This document shows positions 61,328 through 64,000 of a stretch of DNA of 64,000 nucleotides, in pieces; positions within the stretch are counted from its first letter, which is position 1; every line of letters begins with the position of its first letter. The stretch spans positions 2,109,501-2,173,500 of the forward strand of contig NC_021191.1 in NCBI RefSeq assembly GCF_000389965.1. Direction: 5' to 3'. The translations under genes were made by a program, and so were the position numbers. The notes under the pieces were generated by a model. It was not told the origin of the DNA. It ran no database searches and saw nothing but the letters and a program-made list of their open reading frames with translations. This stretch comes from Actinoplanes sp. N902-109 (GTDB taxonomy: Bacteria; Actinomycetota; Actinomycetes; Mycobacteriales; Micromonosporaceae).

Positions 61328-62377
61328 TCAGCGACCCCGCGACTCGTACTGCGGGCGGCCGTCGCCGTTGGCGCGGGTGTCGTACGGGTTGCGCTGGCGG
61401 TCGTGCGGCAGCGGGAGCCGGTGCACGATCTCCGAGATGATGGTGTCGGTGGTGCGCCTGTTCAGCTGCGCGTCGGCGGTGGGGATGACCCGGTGGGCCA
61501 GCACCGGGACGGCCAGCGCCTGCAGGTCGTCGGGGAGCACGTAGTCGCGGCCCTCGAGCGCGGCGACCGCCTTGGCCGTGCGCAGCAGCTGCAGCGTGGA
61601 CCGCGGCGATGCGCCGAGCCGGATCTCGGGGGCCTCGCGGGTCGCGTTGACCAGCGCGATCGCGTACTGCTGGACGGCGTCGGCGGCGTGCACGTCACGC
61701 ACGGTGGCGATGAGCCGCCGGACCATGGCGGCGTCCGTGACGGCGCGCAGGCTGTTCATCGGGTCGATGGCGCCGTGCCCGTTGAGCATGGCCAGCTCGG
61801 CCCGCGGGTCGGGGTAGCCCATCGCGATGCGGGCGGTGAACCGGTCGCGCTGCGCCTCGGGCAGCGGGTAGGTGCCTTCCATCTCGATGGGGTTCTGGGT
61901 CGCGATGACCATGAACGGCGACTGCAGTTCGTACGTCGTGCCGTCGACCGTGACCTGGCGCTCCTCCATGCACTCCAGCAGCGCCGACTGGGTCTTGGGC
62001 GAGGCCCGGTTGATCTCGTCGCCGACCACCAGGTTGGCGAACACGGCGCCCGGCTTGAACTCGAAGTCGCGCGTCTCCTGGTTGTAGACGCTGACCCCGG
62101 TGACGTCGCTGGGCAGCAGGTCGGGCGTGAACTGGATGCGGCGCACCGAGCAGTCGATCGAGCGGGCGAGCGCCTTGGCCAGCTTGGTCTTGCCGACGCC
62201 CGGCACGTCCTCGATCAGCAGGTGGCCCTCGGCGAGCAGAACGGCCAGCGCAAGGCGTACCGTCGCGCTCTTGCCCTCGATGACCTGCTCGATGTTGCCG
62301 ATGATCGCGTCGGTAGCGGCGCGGAACTCATCGTTCGACATCGCTCCGCCGGGCGCATCCCAGGTGGGGGTTGTCAC
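61328..62377 (-). CDS. MoxR-family AAA+ ATPase
   Basis: A 349-residue AAA+ ATPase. Walker A 'EDVPGVGKTKLAKALA', Walker B 'NLVVGDEINRASPKTQ', sensor 1 'VIATQNPIEMEGTYPLPEAQRDRF' in pieces, and a C-terminal lid with 'LGASPRSTLQLLRTAKA'. It is a chaperone-like ATPase that works with the DUF58 protein encoded next. GTG 62377 has GAGGAGG a few nt upstream; ATG 62341 is an alternative with close GGAG. First gene of the operon, divergent from leuS. Confidence 0.92.
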   Translation of the reverse strand: MTTPTWDAPGGAMSNDEFRAATDAIIGNIEQVIEGKSATVRLALAVLLAEGHLLIEDVPGVGKTKLAKALARSIDCSVRRIQFTPDLLPSDVTGVSVYNQETRDFEFKPGAVFANLVVGDEINRASPKTQSALLECMEERQVTVDGTTYELQSPFMVIATQNPIEMEGTYPLPEAQRDRFTARIAMGYPDPRAELAMLNGHGAIDPMNSLRAVTDAAMVRRLIATVRDVHAADAVQQYAIALVNATREAPEIRLGASPRSTLQLLRTAKAVAALEGRDYVLPDDLQALAVPVLAHRVIPTADAQLNRRTTDTIISEIVHRLPLPHDRQRNPYDTRANGDGRPQYESRGR

Positions 62378-62607
62378 GGGCCTCCTCCATGTCGTTCAAG
62401 CACCTTCCTACGCGACCACGCCGAAAGGAAAGCGAAGGTTAGCGGGCGGCCGTTCCCACAGGTTAGCCCGATCACAGCAAGTCGCCGAGTCCCGCGTTAA
62501 TCATGCTTACGACACGGGGTCAACCGACTCTGCGTATCGGTCCGGTCACGAAGTGGTCGAAAGGATACCGCTCGCCGCGCCCGGGACCGTACGGGTATCA
62601 TCGGCGC

Positions 62608-62637
62608 ATGGTCTGTGGCTTCCTGCTTCTTAGCTAG
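62608..62637 (+). CDS. leuS leader peptide
   Basis: ATG to TAG, nine residues (MVCGFLLLS). Codons 6-8 are CTG CTT CTT. CTT is a rare Leu codon in DNA this GC-rich, which makes the peptide a good leucine gauge. No Shine-Dalgarno; -10 TATCAT is 6 nt upstream. Confidence 0.75.
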   Translation: MVCGFLLLS

Positions 62638-62666
62638 CCGCGCGGTTCGGACCGAACCGGCGTGGC

Positions 62667-62691
62667 GCCCCCTCGTGCAGGGGGCTTTTTT
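62667..62691 (+). terminator. Intrinsic terminator of the leuS attenuator
   Basis: GCCCCCT-cgtgc-AGGGGGC, a 7-bp stem with a 5-nt loop, then TTTTTT. It is the only terminator in the window with a classical T-run, and it lies upstream of its gene. Confidence 0.9.
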
Positions 62692-62729
62692 GTGCCCAGA
62701 CCCCTTCAGCCGATGACGAGATGGTGACG

Positions 62730-64000
62730 ATGAGCGAGTCCGAGACCGCGGCGGACGTCCCGGCGTTCCGCTACACGGCGGCGATGGCCAACGAGATCGA
62801 GCCGCGCTGGCAGGAATTCTGGTCGCAGCACGGCACGTTCCACGCGCCGAACCCGGTCGGCGAGCTGGCCGACCCGGAGCACCCGCGGGCCGGTGCGCCC
62901 AAGCTGCACGTGCAGGACATGTTCCCCTACCCCTCCGGCGAGGGGCTGCACGTCGGACACCCGCTGGGCTACATCGGCACCGACTGCTACACCCGTTACA
63001 AGCGGATGACCGGCTTCAACGTGCTGCACCCGATGGGCTTCGACTCCTTCGGCCTGCCCGCCGAGCAGTACGCGGTGCAGACCGGCACCCACCCGGCCAC
63101 CACCACGGCCAAGAACGTCGAGCGCTACCGCCTGCAGCTGCGCAAGCTGGGTCTGGCGTACGACGAACGGCGCACCGTCGCCACCACCGACCCGGCGTAC
63201 TACCGCTGGACCCAGTGGATCTTCCTGCAGATCTTCAACTCCTGGTTCGACCGTACGGCGCGCAAGGCCCGCCCGATCGCCGAGCTGATCGCGGAGTTCG
63301 AGGCGGGCACCCGGGCCGTACCGGGCGGCCGGGCGTGGGCCGATCTGTCGGCGGTCGAACGGCGTGAGGTCGTCAACGGCTACCGCCTGGCGTACATCAG
63401 CGAGGCCCCGGTCAACTGGTGCCCGGGGCTGGGCACGGTGCTGGCCAACGAGGAGGTCACGCCGGACGGGCGCAGCGAGCGGGGAAACTTCCCGGTGTTC
63501 CAGCGCTCGCTGCGGCAGTGGATGATGCGCATCACCGAGTACGGCGACCGGCTGGTCGAGGATCTGGACGTGCTGGACTGGCCGGAGCCGGTCAAGCTGA
63601 TGCAGCGCAACTGGATCGGCCGCTCGCGGGGTGCGCACGTCGGCTTCCCGATGGACGGCGCCGACACCATCGAGGTGTTCACCACCCGCCCCGACACGCT
63701 GTTCGGCGCGACGTACATGGTGCTGGCGCCCGAGCACGGCCTGGTCGACTCGATCGTCCCGGCGGCCTGGCCCGAGGGCACCAAGGACGCCTGGACCGGC
63801 GGGCATGCCACGCCCGAGGCGGCCGTTGCGGCGTACCGGGCCCAGGCTGCGGCCAAGACCGACGAGGAGCGCACGGCGGACGCCAAGGTCAAGACCGGCG
63901 TCTTCACGGGTGCCTACGCCACCAACCCGGTCAACGGCGCCCGCGTGCCGGTGTTCATCGCCGACTACGTGCTGGCCGGCTACGGCACCGGCGCGATCAT
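62730..64000 (+). CDS. leuS: Leucyl-tRNA synthetase, N-terminal part
   Basis: 423 codons are visible before the window ends. It charges tRNA-Leu. HVGHPLGY (residues 74-81) is the class I HIGH motif, preceded by 'FPYPSGEGL'. The zinc/CP1 region includes 'VNWCPGLGTVLANEEV' and 'LRQWMMRITEYGDRL'. The editing domain starts near 'GAHVGFPM…TIEVFTTRPDTLFGATYMVLAPEH' (T-rich 'TTRPDTLFG' block). The KMSKS end is outside. The start is uncertain among ATG 62721, GTG 62724 and ATG 62730. Controlled by the attenuator. Confidence 0.95.
   Translation, partial: MSESETAADVPAFRYTAAMANEIEPRWQEFWSQHGTFHAPNPVGELADPEHPRAGAPKLHVQDMFPYPSGEGLHVGHPLGYIGTDCYTRYKRMTGFNVLHPMGFDSFGLPAEQYAVQTGTHPATTTAKNVERYRLQLRKLGLAYDERRTVATTDPAYYRWTQWIFLQIFNSWFDRTARKARPIAELIAEFEAGTRAVPGGRAWADLSAVERREVVNGYRLAYISEAPVNWCPGLGTVLANEEVTPDGRSERGNFPVFQRSLRQWMMRITEYGDRLVEDLDVLDWPEPVKLMQRNWIGRSRGAHVGFPMDGADTIEVFTTRPDTLFGATYMVLAPEHGLVDSIVPAAWPEGTKDAWTGGHATPEAAVAAYRAQAAAKTDEERTADAKVKTGVFTGAYATNPVNGARVPVFIADYVLAGYGTGAI

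Larger units (their letters stand above)
62596..62691 (+). promoter_or_regulatory. leuS transcription-attenuation leader
   Basis: The -10 TATCAT (62596-62601) is followed after 6 nt by a leaderless nine-codon leader peptide (62608-62637) with three adjacent Leu codons. A first hairpin is CGGTTCGG-a-CCGAACCG (62643-62659). Then comes an intrinsic terminator with six Ts (62667-62691), 38 nt before leuS. This is the layout of ribosome-mediated attenuation. When Leu-tRNA is scarce the ribosome stalls on the Leu codons and the terminator should be disrupted. Confidence 0.8.

Noticed and set aside
62378..62600. T-box riboswitch upstream of leuS
   Set aside because: No T-box consensus (TGGNACCGCG) or specifier stem was found. 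The leader-peptide and terminator arrangement explains the region better.

Overview
The window is very GC-rich. Its genes use GTG/ATG starts and G/C third positions, and many start codons sit 6-8 nt behind a TANNNT -10 box. It encodes SdhCAB of the cytochrome b558 type, a PknL-type PASTA kinase next to an Rv2175c-like protein, an SOS mutasome (ImuA'-ImuB-DnaE2) and carotenoid genes. This fits a high-GC actinomycete, most likely Micromonosporales (Actinoplanes/Micromonospora-like). That assignment is inferred from gene content only. No rRNA, tRNA, CRISPR array or intact mobile element was seen.

Layout. 0-3 kb: small enzymes, an erythromycin-esterase-family protein and a LysR regulator divergent from sdh. 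3.1-6.6 kb: sdhC-sdhA-sdhB, closed by a strong terminator. 6.6-12.3 kb: small regulators, each next to its target and with a readable operator: TetR/FAD monooxygenase, HTH/MFS exporter, and MarR beside a truncated transporter; an HNH endonuclease ends the block. 12.4-19.8 kb: CDP-alcohol phosphotransferase, metF, idsA, a two-subunit lycopene cyclase, an Rv2175c-like DNA-binding protein, PASTA kinase pknL and endonuclease IV. This resembles the mycobacterial Rv2172c-Rv2176 neighbourhood, with cyclase genes where mptA would be. 19.9-23.1 kb: VanZ-like, SRPBCC and MBL-fold genes, then a gene-free stretch with two minisatellites (29-bp and 17-bp units). 23.1-27.7 kb: a translationally coupled carotenoid end-group operon (CrtA-like, GNAT, CruF, glycosyltransferase, CrtD). 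27.7-31.4 kb: a GT-C glycosyltransferase, DUF1345, two decayed genes and DUF72. 31.5-42.8 kb: a triple-GAF histidine kinase facing two response regulators, a hydrolase, ZIP and APC transporters, two SDRs, a ferric-reductase-like protein with a truncated partner, and a TetR with a 44-bp operator.

43.1-54.9 kb is a DNA-damage region. Tandem LexA-type boxes and a hairpin-rich leader precede a HEPN protein, ImuA', ImuB and DnaE2; a methyltransferase, a phosphodiesterase-like enzyme and DinB follow. The HEPN, ImuA' and ImuB genes all carry expanded in-frame repeats. 55.4-57.5 kb is decayed DNA with an IS5-type transposase remnant and a 76-bp direct repeat. 57.5-62.4 kb is a moxR-DUF58-transglutaminase operon. 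leuS, cut by the window end, follows a leucine attenuator with a leaderless leader peptide.

Systems most worth a second look: the repeat-expanded SOS mutasome and its structured leader, the carotenoid operon with CrtA-like and GNAT genes, the overlapping leaderless divergent promoters, and the leuS attenuator.
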